A DNA stretch of 30,477 nt from CAIOJG01 sp964477455 (GTDB taxonomy: Bacteria > Patescibacteriota > Patescibacteriia > Magasanikbacterales > GWA2-37-8). Below, in pieces: positions 23,918 to 30,477 of the stretch (positions within the stretch are counted from its first letter, which is position 1; each line of letters opens with the position of its first letter). The position numbers were made by a program, and so were the translations under genes. The notes below the pieces were generated by a model. That model worked only from the letters and a program-made list of their open reading frames with translations. It searched no databases and was not told where the DNA came from. The stretch is from NCBI GenBank assembly GCA_964477455.1, contig CAYZHG010000002.1, positions 1-30,477 of the forward strand. Reading direction: 5' to 3'.

Positions 23918-23940
23918 TAGCAAATTCTTTAAAGACAAAA

Positions 23941-24042
23941 ACACCGGTAATAATTACTTTTCGCTTTTTTCAACCGCGAGGTTGAAAGGATGAGCCTCGG
24001 CTCATAACCCGCTCAAAGTAACTATTACCGGTGTTTTTTTTG
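23941..24042. terminator. Three-helix-junction bidirectional terminator between rplU and recR
   Basis: A 20-base arm at 23941-23960 pairs with 24015-24034 with only one mismatch. Enclosed are two perfect hairpins: TTTCAACC/GGTTGAAA with loop GCGA (23968-23987) and ATGAGC/GCTCAT with loop CTCG (23990-24005). An eight-T run follows on the plus strand and a run of T is also present on the minus strand, so it can end both converging transcripts. It is much larger than a normal terminator and could also be a small stable RNA. Confidence 0.75.
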
Positions 24043-24043
24043 T

Positions 24044-24652
24044 TTAATTTATATTGGAGAAACGATTTTTTAGGGCGCTACCTAAGGTGATTTCGTCGCT
24101 GTATTGTAAATCCGATCCCATTGGCAAGCCACGCGCCAATCTTGTGACTTTGATTTGTGGATTCAATAATTTTATTTGTTTTTCTAGATAGAGCATAGTA
24201 GTTTCGCCGGGCATGTCTGGGTTTAGTGCCAAAATTATTTCTTGAATATTTTGATTGATTTTTATGCGTTCAAATAATTCACGAATTTTTAAGCCGGCAA
24301 GTGCATCTTCATCGCTAACATCGATAGTCCCGCGTAGGATATGATAGACGCCAGCATAAGCTCCAGTTTTTTCCAGAGCGGCGACGGATTGGACTTCGTC
24401 GACTATGCAGATTTGGTTTTGATCTCGTTTTTGATTAGAACAAATCTCACAAGGATTAAAGTCAGAAAAATTCCAGCAGACTTCACAACTCTTGATGTTT
24501 TTCAATAAATTCTCTAAGGAATTTTTCAATTCATTAACTTCCACTTTGCCAGATTTTAACAAATGAAAAACATACCGTTGCGCGGTATGTTGTCCTACGC
24601 TCGGCAGTTTTTTTAAAGCGTCAATTAATTTGTTGATGCTGGATGAATACAT
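24044..24652 (-). CDS. recR: Recombination mediator RecR
   Basis: The 202-residue protein has an N-terminal helix-hairpin-helix (LKKLPSVGQHTAQRYVFHLL), a four-cysteine zinc finger (C56, C59, C68, C71), and a Toprim domain from about residue 80 (ICIVDEVQSVAALEKTG through ALNPDMPGETTMLYL), ending in LARGLPMGSDLQYSDEITLGSALKNR. All match RecR in order and length (about 200). It acts with RecF/RecO to load RecA on gapped DNA. It is one base after the ybaB stop codon and is the last gene of the minus-strand operon. Confidence 0.96.
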   Translation of the reverse strand: MYSSSINKLIDALKKLPSVGQHTAQRYVFHLLKSGKVEVNELKNSLENLLKNIKSCEVCWNFSDFNPCEICSNQKRDQNQICIVDEVQSVAALEKTGAYAGVYHILRGTIDVSDEDALAGLKIRELFERIKINQNIQEIILALNPDMPGETTMLYLEKQIKLLNPQIKVTRLARGLPMGSDLQYSDEITLGSALKNRFSNIN

Positions 24653-24653
24653 G

Positions 24654-24959
24654 TTAACTTAAACCAGGAATATTAAATTCGCCGGATTGTTGCATTTTCA
24701 TTGCGATGGTGCGTTGCATTTTTTTCAGAGCTTCAGCATGAGCCTCTTTGATTGCTTTTTCCAATTCAGATTTTTTGTTTGTATTTAACATGCTGTCATC
24801 GATTGCCAAGCCAGTCAGTTCTAAATTGCCATTCATAGTCAATACAACCTTGCCACTAGCTTTGTCTACAGTGACAGTTTCGCCACCGATGAGATCCTGT
24901 AATTTTTTGCCTTGATCGCGCAAATCTTTGAACTGTTTTAGCTTGGAAAACATGGACAT
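24654..24959 (-). CDS. ybaB: Nucleoid-associated protein YbaB/EbfC
   Basis: The 101-residue protein shows the family pattern: N-terminal helix MFSKLKQFKDLRDQGKKLQDLI, strands GGETVTVDKASGKVVLTMNGNLELTGLAID, then helix KSELEKAIKEAHAEALKKMQRTIAMKMQ. It forms a tweezer-like dimer that binds DNA. Length and charge are normal. Either ATG 24959 or ATG 24953 could be the start. As in many bacteria it is next to recR; the usual upstream partner dnaX is replaced here by dnaB. Confidence 0.92.
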   Translation of the reverse strand: MSMFSKLKQFKDLRDQGKKLQDLIGGETVTVDKASGKVVLTMNGNLELTGLAIDDSMLNTNKKSELEKAIKEAHAEALKKMQRTIAMKMQQSGEFNIPGLS

Positions 24960-24994
24960 AATAATGTTTGTTTTAAAATTTAATAAATAATAAA

Positions 24995-26473
24995 TTAATA
25001 TTCAGGTTGTTCTGGAGCTTTGTATCCACCACCAGACGAAGAGTTGTTGAAAGCGGATCTTGGTTTCAAAGCTTGAGGAGCCGGACTGCCACCACTTGGA
25101 GCAATATGTACGGCGTCCAGATTTTTAAATGATGCCATGGCTTCAACGAACGCTGTTCTTACTATTCCGGTTGGACCATTTCTATGTTTAGCGATATGGA
25201 TTTCAGCGACATTGCGTTCGTCTGGAGGAATTTCTTCCAGGCGATAGTTGCGGTCGGCCGCTTTTCGGTAGATAAATAATACCACATCCGCGTCTTGTTC
25301 GATAGAACCAGATTCACGTAAGTGGGAAAGTTTTGGAATAGCTGGTTTACTTTGTTCCACCGTACGCGATAACTGAGATAATGCCAAAATAGGAATATTC
25401 AATTCACGCGCCAAAGCTTTCAAACCACGACTAATTTCTGCAATTTCTTGCACGCGATTGTCTGTTTTGCCACTAGTTGATTCCATTAACTGTAAGTAAT
25501 CGATAACAATTAGCCCCAATCCATGTTCGCTTTGTAAGCGACGGGCTTTGGTACGTAGTTGCAAAATATTCAAACTACCAGAATCATCGATATATATAGG
25601 GGTTTCTGAAAGTACGCCGATAGCATGTCCAATGCGAGGAAAATCATCATCTTCCGGTCGGTCGGAAAGTCGACCGGTACGCATACGCCACAAATCGATG
25701 CCCGCTTCAGAACACAACATTCTGTCTACTAGTTGTTCTTTGCCCATTTCCAGTGAAAACAAACCTACTGGTAATTTTTGCTTGGTTGCTACGTGACGTA
25801 CAATATCCAAAGCCAAGGAGGTTTTTCCTACAGATGGACGGGCAGCCAAGATGATCAAATCAGATTTTTGCAAACCAGCCAATAAATTGTCTAATTGAGT
25901 GAAGCCGGTTGGTAGGCCACGCAATTGCCCTTTGTGTTTGTGTAAATCATCAATACGATCAAAAGCGTCAGCCAAGATATTGCGAATTGGAGTAAAAGTT
26001 TGCTTGAAATGAACTGAAGAAACTGCAAGTAAACTTTGCTGAGCTTCGTCCAAAATTTTTTCAATATCGTTTTCTTCTTGGTATCCTAAGCGAGAAATTT
26101 CATGAGATGCCAATAACAAGCGACGGCGAATAGCTTTACGTTGGACAATCTGAGCATAGTTGGCCACGTTGGCGGCGGTTGGTACAGCGTTGATCAATGA
26201 AGCAAGGTAAGTACGGCCACCACACATTTCCAAAATACCTTTTTCTTCCAAACGAGTACTAAGCGTCAACAAATCCGCTGGTTCATTTTGAGAATATAAG
26301 CTAGTGATAGTTTCAAAAATACGGGCGTGGGCATTTTTATAAAAATCTTCAGTACGAATAATATCAGCGATTTTCAACATCGCGTCTTTATCCAAAAGAA
26401 TAGACCCCAAAAGTGACATTTCGGCTTCTAAGCTTTGAGGTGGAACTTTGTTTAATTCTTCGTTTGTATTCAT
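24995..26473 (-). CDS. dnaB: Replicative DNA helicase DnaB
   Basis: The 492-residue protein has the N-terminal collar domain (VPPQSLEAEMSLLGSILLD), a linker, and a RecA-like ATPase domain with ILAARPSVGKTSLAL (K217, T218), GLFSLEMGKEQLVDRML, LIVIDYLQLM (Walker B), and ALSQLSRTVE. It unwinds DNA ahead of the fork as a hexamer. The last 35 residues (PSGGSPAPQALKPRSAF and on) are a Gly/Ser/Pro-rich tail, probably disordered. No intein is present. It leads the operon dnaB-ybaB-recR, 35 bases upstream of ybaB, and is transcribed divergently from the large membrane protein gene. Confidence 0.97.
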   Translation of the reverse strand: MNTNEELNKVPPQSLEAEMSLLGSILLDKDAMLKIADIIRTEDFYKNAHARIFETITSLYSQNEPADLLTLSTRLEEKGILEMCGGRTYLASLINAVPTAANVANYAQIVQRKAIRRRLLLASHEISRLGYQEENDIEKILDEAQQSLLAVSSVHFKQTFTPIRNILADAFDRIDDLHKHKGQLRGLPTGFTQLDNLLAGLQKSDLIILAARPSVGKTSLALDIVRHVATKQKLPVGLFSLEMGKEQLVDRMLCSEAGIDLWRMRTGRLSDRPEDDDFPRIGHAIGVLSETPIYIDDSGSLNILQLRTKARRLQSEHGLGLIVIDYLQLMESTSGKTDNRVQEIAEISRGLKALARELNIPILALSQLSRTVEQSKPAIPKLSHLRESGSIEQDADVVLFIYRKAADRNYRLEEIPPDERNVAEIHIAKHRNGPTGIVRTAFVEAMASFKNLDAVHIAPSGGSPAPQALKPRSAFNNSSSGGGYKAPEQPEY

Positions 26474-26493
26474 ATTTTCATTGGTTTGTATAT

Positions 26494-26502
26494 GTTATAT
26501 CA
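26494..26502 (-). promoter_or_regulatory. Extended -10 promoter for dnaB-ybaB-recR
   Basis: On the minus strand this is TGATATAAC, an extended -10 with one change from TATAAT. It lies 20 bases before the dnaB ATG. Back to back with the plus-strand box at 26580. Confidence 0.5.
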
Positions 26503-26579
26503 AAGCCATTTATTGGGCAAGCCGTGATGGGGAAGCAATGTGACTAAAGTGTGTATACTTTTGCTCTTTTTGCCTAATC

Positions 26580-26588
26580 TGCTATAAT
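26580..26588 (+). promoter_or_regulatory. Extended -10 promoter giving a nearly leaderless mRNA
   Basis: TGCTATAAT is a perfect extended -10 box. Only nine bases separate it from the ATG at 26598, so transcription should start within about three bases of the start codon. Confidence 0.6.
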
Positions 26589-26597
26589 ATCGGCAAT

Positions 26598-28742
26598 ATG
26601 GGGATAAAATTTATATCAAAAAGCTTAGTGTCGGCATTGTTGTTTGCCAGCCTAATATATTTAAATACCGTAATTTTTAAAAATGCTTTTTTTGGGTGGT
26701 TTATTTTTGTTATTTTTGTTTTGTGGACTTCAAAATCTGTTCATATTTTTTTTGTAAAATATTTTAATTTATCTCGCGCTTTACGTATTAGAATTTTGTC
26801 GGTATTTTTGGTTGTTGCAGTTCTGGGCTTTGTCGCTGGTATGATGTCTTGGGTTTATAAAATTACTCCGACTACTTTATCATTTACATTTTTTATAGTT
26901 GGTTTCATATCTTCTTATTTAAAACATTGTGCAGGCGAAGATAGAGGTATAATTCCTGAAATTATTGACGATAATAAACAAGTGATCGAAGAAGTTCCAT
27001 CACCAAAAGTTGCTTTAATTTTATATTTTGTTTTAATTTTTGCTGGATTTTATTTCTTGAGCAATAGTCAAACTGGGGAAAGTATTTTGACTCCATGGCA
27101 AACAATTTCGGTTTCGTATGTTTATATATTCTTTGCCGCCACTTTGGTTTTGGGGTTATTGATTTTTTCAAAATTAAAATCAAGTACTTTGATTTTTTTG
27201 CTGGTTTTGCATTCACTATTGCTTCACGCTTATTTGCCACTAAGTCACCAATTTTTCTATGGAGCCGATGGTTGGCGACATTTGGGCATTCAAAATAGCA
27301 TGTTGCTTGAAGGGGTGGGGAAGACCTTGTTATTTAGTACGGCCCCAATTAGTTTTTGGCAACGCTTTAATTTTGGTAGTCTGGCATATGCTCAATTCAA
27401 TTCTTTGGCCCTTTTATTTAAAATGATTTGTGGGTTAGATCTTATAATTTTTTTACGTTATTTTATTCCAGTCCTTTGGTCGGTGACATTGCCAATATTA
27501 TTGTATGAATTAGCTCGGGTACTAAATTGGGAGAAAAAACGAGCGCTGATGCTTGGGTGGTTGTCTTTGTTACCTTTTGCTCTACAGGTGAGTGGTAGTT
27601 TTGGTTTGCCATCCAATCTAAGTTTTTTATTTTGGTTATTAATTTTATTGTTACAATTTAAAAATCAACAAAAGTTTACTTGGATAGGTCAAATAACTAT
27701 TCTTGTTTTGGGAATCACAACACTTTTTGGGCACTCATTGTATTTTATTTTGTTTGGATTGAGTCTTGTCTTATTTTGGTTATTGGACTTTTCTAAAAAT
27801 GAAAATAAATTTAAAAAAATCAAAACCATCGTCGCTGTTTTGTTTTCGATATTGTTGATACCAGCGTTAGAATTAATTTCTCATTTTTCTCAATTTAATT
27901 TTCAAATCAATTGGTGGGGACAAATCAAGGCGTTGATGAGTAGCTTTAGTGCTTGGTATGTGGCTACAGGATTACGCACCTCTGATATTACCGCTGGCAA
28001 TATTATTTTTAACCAGCCGTCTTTAAATGCTTTGGTGGTAAATTTATTTACTATTCATCGGTTATGGATCTGTGTATTTATGGTAATGCTCTGGATAGTA
28101 TTTGTTTATGGTTGGTATAAAATTTTATCAAAACAAAAAAATAGTTCTAGTTTAATTTGGTTATCTTTGACGGTCGGACTTTATGGTGGTTATATTATCT
28201 CTCGATATTTTTTAATCGGAGAAAATATTTTGTCGCGAAGATTAGATGCAGTATTGGCAATATTATTTATTTTACCGGTCGCTTATGGTTTGTATGAAAT
28301 AATAATTATTCAAAAAACTATTTTAAAACAAAGGGCGACACTATTTTTTATAATATTATTTTGTTCTTTGGCAATAACCGCTTCTTATACACTTGGGCCG
28401 GATATTCAAACTGCTAGTCAATCTCAATATTTAGCGACGGATTTTATTTGGCAAAAAACCAAAAATGATACTGCCCACGCTTGTGTTGTTTCTGATACTT
28501 ATACTTTGTTGGTGCTAGAGGGATTGTCTGGAAAACGGATAATTGGCGGTGGTTTTCCGATGAATTTATATTTTACCCAACCAGAATTGACTCAACTTTT
28601 GAAACTCGCCCAAACTCAACCTAAACTGGCGTTAACTCAGGCCCTAAAATTATTGAATGTCGACAGTTGTTATTTAGTGGGGGATTACGATTTTCCAGAT
28701 TCAATAGCAAAGTTTGGTAAAGTAAAGATATATAATAATTAA
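26598..28742 (+). CDS. Large multi-pass membrane protein, possibly GT-C type glycosyltransferase
   Basis: The 714-residue protein has about 13-15 membrane helices and a soluble C-terminal domain of some 110 residues that starts near the last helix and contains VSDTYTLLVLEGLSGKRIIGGGFP. An external loop after the sixth or seventh helix holds FYGADGWRHLGIQNSML. An acidic residue in such a first large loop, followed by a long helical bundle and an external domain, is the layout of GT-C enzymes (mannosyl- or oligosaccharyltransferases using lipid-linked sugars). No signature ties it to a known family, so the enzyme call is inference. Residues 110-135 form a cytoplasmic charged loop. Confidence 0.6.
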   Translation: MGIKFISKSLVSALLFASLIYLNTVIFKNAFFGWFIFVIFVLWTSKSVHIFFVKYFNLSRALRIRILSVFLVVAVLGFVAGMMSWVYKITPTTLSFTFFIVGFISSYLKHCAGEDRGIIPEIIDDNKQVIEEVPSPKVALILYFVLIFAGFYFLSNSQTGESILTPWQTISVSYVYIFFAATLVLGLLIFSKLKSSTLIFLLVLHSLLLHAYLPLSHQFFYGADGWRHLGIQNSMLLEGVGKTLLFSTAPISFWQRFNFGSLAYAQFNSLALLFKMICGLDLIIFLRYFIPVLWSVTLPILLYELARVLNWEKKRALMLGWLSLLPFALQVSGSFGLPSNLSFLFWLLILLLQFKNQQKFTWIGQITILVLGITTLFGHSLYFILFGLSLVLFWLLDFSKNENKFKKIKTIVAVLFSILLIPALELISHFSQFNFQINWWGQIKALMSSFSAWYVATGLRTSDITAGNIIFNQPSLNALVVNLFTIHRLWICVFMVMLWIVFVYGWYKILSKQKNSSSLIWLSLTVGLYGGYIISRYFLIGENILSRRLDAVLAILFILPVAYGLYEIIIIQKTILKQRATLFFIILFCSLAITASYTLGPDIQTASQSQYLATDFIWQKTKNDTAHACVVSDTYTLLVLEGLSGKRIIGGGFPMNLYFTQPELTQLLKLAQTQPKLALTQALKLLNVDSCYLVGDYDFPDSIAKFGKVKIYNN

Positions 28743-28751
28743 TTAAATTTT

Positions 28752-29159
28752 ATGGATTGTATTTTTTGCAAAATAATTAATAAAGAAATTCCTAATTACA
28801 CTGTTTATGAAGATGAAAATGTTTTGGCGTTTCTAGATATTTTTCCACATGCAATGGGACATACGGTGGTTATTCCAAAAAAACATTTTGACACTCCACT
28901 GGAAATGAGCGAAGAAGAATTTATAAATTATAGTATTGGTTTAAAAAAAGCGTTGGAACAGGTAGAAAAAATTTTAAAACCAGCTGGTTTTAATGTGGGT
29001 TGGAATCAAAAAAGTGCAGGTGGTCAAGTTGTACCACATTTGCACACTCATATTTTACCAAGATATGAGGGCGATGGTGGCGGTAGTATGCATTCTATTG
29101 TAAAAAATTCTGGAGATAAAACGGTGAAAGAAGTGTCGGAACTATTTATTGGAAAATAA
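28752..29159 (+). CDS. HIT family nucleotide hydrolase/transferase
   Basis: The 135-residue protein has the HIT layout: MDCIFCKIINKEIP with a zinc-type C3/C6 pair, DIFPHAMGHTVVIPKKH, and PHLHTHILPR, whose H96, H98 and H100 are the histidine triad. Members cleave purine nucleoside phosphoramidates, dinucleoside polyphosphates or similar substrates in the cytoplasm. The length fits the Hint/Fhit-like branch common in bacteria. It begins nine bases after the membrane protein gene and is six bases before the Nudix gene. Confidence 0.93.
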   Translation: MDCIFCKIINKEIPNYTVYEDENVLAFLDIFPHAMGHTVVIPKKHFDTPLEMSEEEFINYSIGLKKALEQVEKILKPAGFNVGWNQKSAGGQVVPHLHTHILPRYEGDGGGSMHSIVKNSGDKTVKEVSELFIGK

Positions 29160-29164
29160 TAATT

Positions 29165-29713
29165 ATGCAAAAAAAATATCAAAAAATTTCTGAAGAAATA
29201 TTACACAATAATCCAGAGTGGATTTATAAGCACGATGTTTATAAATGCGATGAAAAAGATTTTAATTATTATTATGGTGAAATGATAGGTAATGCCATAA
29301 TTGTACCGGTGCTTGATGATGGTCGTATTGCTCTGATTAGGCAATATCGATATTTGCAAGAACGCTCTTGTATTGAATTTCCAATGGGTGGAATCAAGGC
29401 TGGTGAAACCCCTGTGCAGGCGGCTATTCGAGAATTGCGCGAGGAGACTGGTTTGGAATCATCGAATTTTTCCAAAGTAGGTGAATTTGAACCAATGATC
29501 GGTAAAGTCAAGAATCGTTCCAGTGTTTTTATTGCGAATGAGATTTCTAATCAAGTAGAACTTGATTTAGATGCAGAAGAAGATATTGAATTAGTTTTGC
29601 GACGCCCCGATGAAATAAATGAAATGATAAAACGCGGTGAAATTTGGAGTGGACAAGCTTTGGCGGCTTGGACTCTGGTACGCGATTTGCTTATCACCAC
29701 AAAAAATAAATGA
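29165..29713 (+). CDS. Nudix hydrolase, ADP-ribose pyrophosphatase-like
   Basis: The 182-residue protein carries a complete Nudix box, beginning at G75 and ending at L97 (GX5E, X7, REL, REETGL), with the catalytic glutamates E93 and E94. The preceding part, LIRQYRYLQERSCIEFPMGG, is typical of ADP-ribose pyrophosphatases (NUDT5/NudF-like), which hydrolyse ADP-ribose to AMP and ribose-5-phosphate. It is six bases after the HIT gene and both act on nucleotides, a plausible housekeeping pair. The stop is TGA, the only one in the window. Confidence 0.9.
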   Translation: MQKKYQKISEEILHNNPEWIYKHDVYKCDEKDFNYYYGEMIGNAIIVPVLDDGRIALIRQYRYLQERSCIEFPMGGIKAGETPVQAAIRELREETGLESSNFSKVGEFEPMIGKVKNRSSVFIANEISNQVELDLDAEEDIELVLRRPDEINEMIKRGEIWSGQALAAWTLVRDLLITTKNK

Positions 29714-29738
29714 CAGTTTTTTGTAAAAATGGTATAAT
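29710..29738 (+). promoter_or_regulatory. Promoter of the P-loop ATPase gene
   Basis: ATGACA at 29710-29715 (one change from TTGACA) and TATAAT at 29733-29738 are spaced by 17 bases, and TGG precedes the -10. The start codon is only seven bases after the -10 box, so the mRNA should have no leader. Confidence 0.65.
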
Positions 29739-29744
29739 ATTTTT

Positions 29745-30477
29745 ATGGAAAATAATTTAGATACATCAAATGAAGAGCAAGCTAAAGCTGCAATAATTGC
29801 CAATTCTGAGGTGAATTATTTTGGTTTAGCCAATTATCGCAATCAAAATCGAAAATTTGGGATCAAGCTCGATGACCGCCGTCGTCATATGTATGTTGTG
29901 GGAAAGACTGGTATGGGAAAAACAACTTTGCTTGAAAACATGGTGCTCAATGATATTTATGCGGGACATGGTTTGGGTTACGTCGATCCACACGGGGATA
30001 CAGCGGAAAAGATTTTGGATTATATCCCAGCCAATCGCATCAATGATGTGGTGTATTTTAATCCAGCTGATTTGGATTATCCAATTGGGTTTAATATTTT
30101 AGAAACTATTCGACCGGAACAAAAACATTTGGTGGCTTCTGGTTTGATGGGCGTATTTAAAAAGATTTGGCCAGATGTGTGGAGTTCTCGTATGGAATAT
30201 ATTTTGAATAATACCATTTTGGCGCTTTTAGATTTTCCTGGCACGACATTGCTTGGTATCAATCGCTTGTTGGCAGACGCTGAATATCGTCGTCGTGTAG
30301 TGAACAATACCAAAGATCCAGTGATCAAAGCTTTTTGGCAAACTGAGTTCGCGGCTTATAATGATAAATATAAACAAGAAGCCGTCGCACCTATTCAAAA
30401 TAAAATCGGTCAATTTTTGTCGGCGTCAGTTATTCGTAATATCGTGGCACAGGTAAAATCCCGTATCAACATACGTG
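29745..30477 (+). CDS. Type IV secretion/conjugation-type P-loop ATPase (3' partial)
   Basis: The frame opens at ATG 29745 and is still open at the window end, giving 244 residues of an unfinished protein. It has RRRHMYVVGKTGMGKTTLLENM (P-loop GKTGMGKTT), then GLGYVDPHGDTAEKIL (the DPHGD motif), FNPADLDYPIGFN and a helical part. This is the beginning of the HerA/VirD4-like ATPases that couple DNA to type IV secretion, a family frequent in Patescibacteria. A first 35 residues are polar with no membrane helix visible. The C-terminal half, including the Walker B and arginine finger, is outside the window, so its final role (DNA pump, pilus-related or conjugation) cannot be decided. Confidence 0.8.
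   Translation, partial: MENNLDTSNEEQAKAAIIANSEVNYFGLANYRNQNRKFGIKLDDRRRHMYVVGKTGMGKTTLLENMVLNDIYAGHGLGYVDPHGDTAEKILDYIPANRINDVVYFNPADLDYPIGFNILETIRPEQKHLVASGLMGVFKKIWPDVWSSRMEYILNNTILALLDFPGTTLLGINRLLADAEYRRRVVNNTKDPVIKAFWQTEFAAYNDKYKQEAVAPIQNKIGQFLSASVIRNIVAQVKSRINIR

Noticed and set aside
1..30477. UGA recoded as glycine (Gracilibacteria-type code)
   Set aside because: Conserved full-length proteins such as LepA, DnaB, RecJ and MurJ contain no in-frame TGA; the Nudix gene ends in TGA.
1..30477. tRNA genes, insertion sequences, CRISPR arrays or prophage
   Set aside because: Intergenic gaps were read for cloverleafs, terminal inverted repeats and regularly spaced repeats of 25-40 bases; none were found.

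Overview
The window looks like a piece of a Patescibacteria (Candidate Phyla Radiation) chromosome. It is AT-rich and densely packed, with genes separated by a few bases or overlapping. It carries a set of genes I associate with that group: a GT2 tail followed by a DUF2304 protein, a membrane-tethered zinc-ribbon ClpC-like ATPase, many one- to four-helix orphan membrane proteins, and a DPHGD-type P-loop ATPase. Nearly all stops are TAA (27 of 32), with four TAG and one TGA. Full-length orthologues contain no in-frame TGA, which argues against the UGA=Gly code of Gracilibacteria. There are no insertion sequences, tRNAs, rRNAs or CRISPR arrays.

Layout. 1-2335 (+): end of a glycosyltransferase, DUF2304, a half-length GT4-like protein, a thioredoxin-fold protein and a YtxH-like protein. 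2361-11858 (-): one long run of co-directional genes led by an anchored orphan protein, then murJ, lepA, a DMT transporter, an asparaginase, a 31-residue membrane peptide, an orphan membrane protein, a divergent kinase-like protein and recJ. 12113-16404 (+): a beta-CASP metallo-hydrolase behind a long structured leader, an 882-residue repeat protein with a caspase-clan-like C-terminus, and a small helical protein; 16409-16747 (-) is a small orphan. 17005-18709 (+): a short dcw cluster (mraZ, rsmH, ftsL-like) closed by a terminator. 18787-23466 (+): a membrane protein, the ClpC-like ATPase, a WecA/TagO-like transferase and a DUF192 protein. 23597-23917 (+): rplU on its own promoter. 24044-26473 (-): dnaB, ybaB, recR. 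26598-29713 (+): a large multi-pass membrane protein, HIT and Nudix proteins. 29745-end (+): the start of a P-loop ATPase gene that leaves the window.

How they work together. Cell-envelope building (murJ, the WecA-like enzyme, the glycosyltransferases, the dcw remnant), recombination and replication (recJ, recR, ybaB, dnaB), translation (lepA, rplU, rsmH) and RNA turnover (beta-CASP enzyme) are interleaved, as expected of a small genome.

The strongest unusual signals are: (1) a 10-bp periodic repeat array over the mraZ promoter, which looks like a complete MraZ autoregulatory operator with a perfect DnaA box upstream; (2) a roughly 150-nt leader with a 20-bp closing helix and two competing inner helices in front of the beta-CASP gene; (3) the 882-residue protein with nine 30-residue repeats and a His/Cys signature; (4) a divergent kinase-like protein; (5) a ClpC-like ATPase whose first ATPase site is degenerate; and (6) a three-helix-junction element between rplU and recR. 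Promoters repeatedly use an extended -10 box (TGnTATAAT), and two lie so close to the start codon that the mRNAs should be almost leaderless.
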